Virus record (IMG/VR): IMGVR_UViG_3300002835_001060
Location: 1 to 24,268 of that record
Length of the DNA: 24,268 bases
DNA from: a virus
Strand: one strand, 5' to 3'
Below the pieces are notes generated by a model that did no database searches, was not told the DNA's origin, and was given only the letters and a program-made list of their open reading frames with translations. Position 1 is the first letter of the stretch, and each line of letters opens with the position of its first letter. Below are positions 23,401-24,268 of this stretch, one piece after another. The position numbers were made by a program, and so were the translations under genes.

Positions 23401-24268
23401 CGCTGAGGCCAACCGCGCAGCGCAAATCAAGACGCTGTACGATGCGCGCAAGTTTGTGCCGGTGAACTCGACCGAGTTTGGCAAGCGCAAGGTCAACGGC
23501 CGCGAAGTCATCGGCGGGCCGGTGCTACCGCCGCAGTTTGACCTCTTCACGCAATTCCCCAAGCATGTGCGCGAGTTTGCCCGGGCCATGGAAGCCAGCC
23601 GCGCCGAGGGCGGGAGCTGGAATATCGATTACAACGCCATCGGCACCAGCTCCAGCGGACGCTATCGCATCACCAACATGGGCGCTGTGCGTGCCATCCA
23701 GCGCGAGACCGTGCCTTTCGGTTGGCAGGTGACCAAGCAGAACCATTTGCTCGCCGCCTCGCTTGACCTTAACGCCTTCCGCGCGTCGGCCATGAAGGCG
23801 ATCAACCGCGGCGAGCTGGGCATCTTCAACAACGACATGCGGCAGGTGGAGGCCGACCTCAAGACCTACCTCGCCAACCACCGCAACGGATTGCCCGGAG
23901 AGGCAACCATCGGACAGCAGAAGCGCGATACGCTCAACGGACTCATCGGCACCGGCACCGCCGTGCAGCGCGCCGCCAACCCGCTCTACGCCGAGCTAAA
24001 TCCCAAGGGCAGCATCCGCACCTGGCGCATCGACCGCCTCAACGACGCCCAGCCGAGCGGGCGCACCGGCTACTTCTTCGACTACGACAAGATCAACAAC
24101 AACCGCATGCCCCAGCAGATCCCGCGGGAGGCTCAGGGGATGCCGGACTTTGTCCAGCCGGACGGTAGCACCCTGCGCGTGCCGGATGCATCTTGGCGCG
24201 CCGACAGCGCCCGCCAGTTGCAAGAGGCTGACGCTTACTTCCGGTCACTTGCCAAGCAGCGCAAGGAG
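20414..24268 (+). CDS. Very large ejection protein with zinc-metalloprotease-like domain (3' end outside window)
   Basis: The frame is open from ATG 20414 to the window edge: 1,285 codons with no stop. The N-terminal ~375 residues are charged and helical. Glycine/alanine-rich hydrophobic stretches at about 376-430, 517-540 and 545-565 could cross or disturb a membrane. A beta segment (GLYVEKDANGLARIFVNM) precedes HEIGH at residues 726-730, the HExxH zinc signature. DEIIAETFASE at 844-854 supplies a candidate third ligand, Glu845 or Glu849, as in the polyvalent-protein zincins. The last ~200 residues (VPFGWQVTKQN, then TWRIDRLND and YDKINNNRMP) resemble a conserved C-terminal region of large phage ejection proteins. 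It starts three bases after the previous stop, without a clear ribosome site, so coupling is likely. Confidence 0.75.
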   Translation, partial: MAKGFTDAQLDAMDEMEARQNLYGTAARVLEPPEAAPMTDAQMDQRVTSDSVMQATSFGQKTMPQPEPQPPQADFRAPARPLTDAELNAQEDALYYDPSYEMPFEEFAPVHARRQEQKNTVGSFVDGAVAAGQGLVSLTAEMGGELRDNFTSNLFRPDRFATQNFVTFKEGGRKAGLEFAKFVDWIGNTVRDHATDVRRQEQVRGAITQKLQAEGKLSGDLRKDIEIINREFAAAKERGETAPTPLEENADVEQAFEDYRRGKNFDREIAGVGNYRIGQTPVTQESSEARATNPFTGEVMQPQRALATGLSLAMAPDNILPVGAGVLAKARVLRRLSSITGVPLKMTEGVANAGADALQRGSMRITDKVQDLTGMNAGQQTAAATALTATAGYLSAQGQGAPAAIGGVATGVLSILPIMKFGGAILRRTGGAAGGGYAIVREMGAGGVGVAGAETAEAMAKSGVFPQRYARYMQPGAGSVESTLQRVAKSPENPQMLRRLSRTADNLGATQVFRLTDDIVSSAAVSGLAAAPFALTAPDAEQGGQIVGGAVLLGTVAGTATRAFGRRPAEVDADIARMLVDVTESNGDAASLMSLSHDSLSQLAAMQGVLRDKVKFIPLRGQDYRANADLRAAGGETAAGLYVEKDANGLARIFVNMGHTAPVDGSVVVRPDADRGGSVIDITAADGTVDSTHVPQGVRLLVKTGDTVSSNQRLAQDLSPNRIIPHEIGHAILTSNILDGQPRNDLRNLVNQQYAPEGVAARGREYATQLVDKDILVGAIEDAPVKLTDAQIDAVSTGKTTLADIMKSQPVSEQARQRLIDQRVEELSQRSIENGQDPLDWARDEIIAETFASEAPAIDFRAIRRDAAFPRLAEAMLATGGRVLEMMGVRLDRGTGKMLDNPSVLFRDNPLFQDRIMQKRVKEYVRAYDQFLTGLEEAGSATPRGVELARSSRPEDMARSTHVKLRDEGRGVLENDFLFQKPDGTYSFKPQRIINAAEANRAAQIKTLYDARKFVPVNSTEFGKRKVNGREVIGGPVLPPQFDLFTQFPKHVREFARAMEASRAEGGSWNIDYNAIGTSSSGRYRITNMGAVRAIQRETVPFGWQVTKQNHLLAASLDLNAFRASAMKAINRGELGIFNNDMRQVEADLKTYLANHRNGLPGEATIGQQKRDTLNGLIGTGTAVQRAANPLYAELNPKGSIRTWRIDRLNDAQPSGRTGYFFDYDKINNNRMPQQIPREAQGMPDFVQPDGSTLRVPDASWRADSARQLQEADAYFRSLAKQRKE

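Noticed and set aside
1-24268. tRNA genes, integrase, attachment sites, insertion sequences
   Set aside because: I saw no cloverleaf with a T-loop GTTCGA-type motif outside coding sequence, no recombinase motif and no terminal inverted repeats, so none is reported.

Overview
This window looks like the late (structural) half of a short-tailed, podovirus-type phage or prophage genome. Every gene I can support lies on the + strand, tightly packed, with stop/start overlaps of the TAATG, ATGA and GTGA kind. The only long gap is about 550 bases (2450-2996). GC is high in the genes and visibly lower in that gap. I see no integrase, replication gene, tRNA, CRISPR array or insertion sequence. The host cannot be named. 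An SGNH-free, amidase-type endolysin next to a tiny predicted lipoprotein that could be an outer spanin points to a Gram-negative (diderm) host. There is no tape measure, tail tube or sheath gene. Instead there are an adaptor, a nozzle protein and several internal/ejection proteins, which fits a podovirus.

Layout. 1-84: end of an unknown gene. 77-2449: large terminase and three small genes, one with a CxxC..CxxC zinc knuckle. 2450-2996: non-coding control region with several palindromes, a 4 x 10-base direct repeat and a good promoter/operator candidate. 2997-8043: head module (acidic scaffold, SU10-like major capsid protein, small beta-rich protein, unknown protein, portal). 8048-10718: small structural proteins, a fibre protein and a head-tail adaptor candidate. 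10722-11830: lysis cassette (two small membrane proteins, lipoprotein, amidase). 11830-16307: nozzle protein, long tail fibre and a small unknown protein. 16309-24268: ejection module (hendecad-repeat internal protein, two further internal-protein candidates and a very large protein cut by the window edge), interrupted by a PP-loop (PAPS-reductase-like) enzyme and a YkgJ-type cysteine-cluster protein.

How it works together. The terminase packages DNA through the portal into a capsid built on the scaffold. The adaptor and nozzle complete the short tail, and the fibres recognise the host. The internal proteins are probably ejected to carry DNA across the envelope, and the largest of them carries an HExxH zinc-protease signature. 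The amidase, holin-like proteins and lipoprotein lyse the cell. The PP-loop/YkgJ pair has no obvious structural job and is the most unexpected part of the window, together with the metalloprotease-like ejection protein and the palindrome-rich control region.
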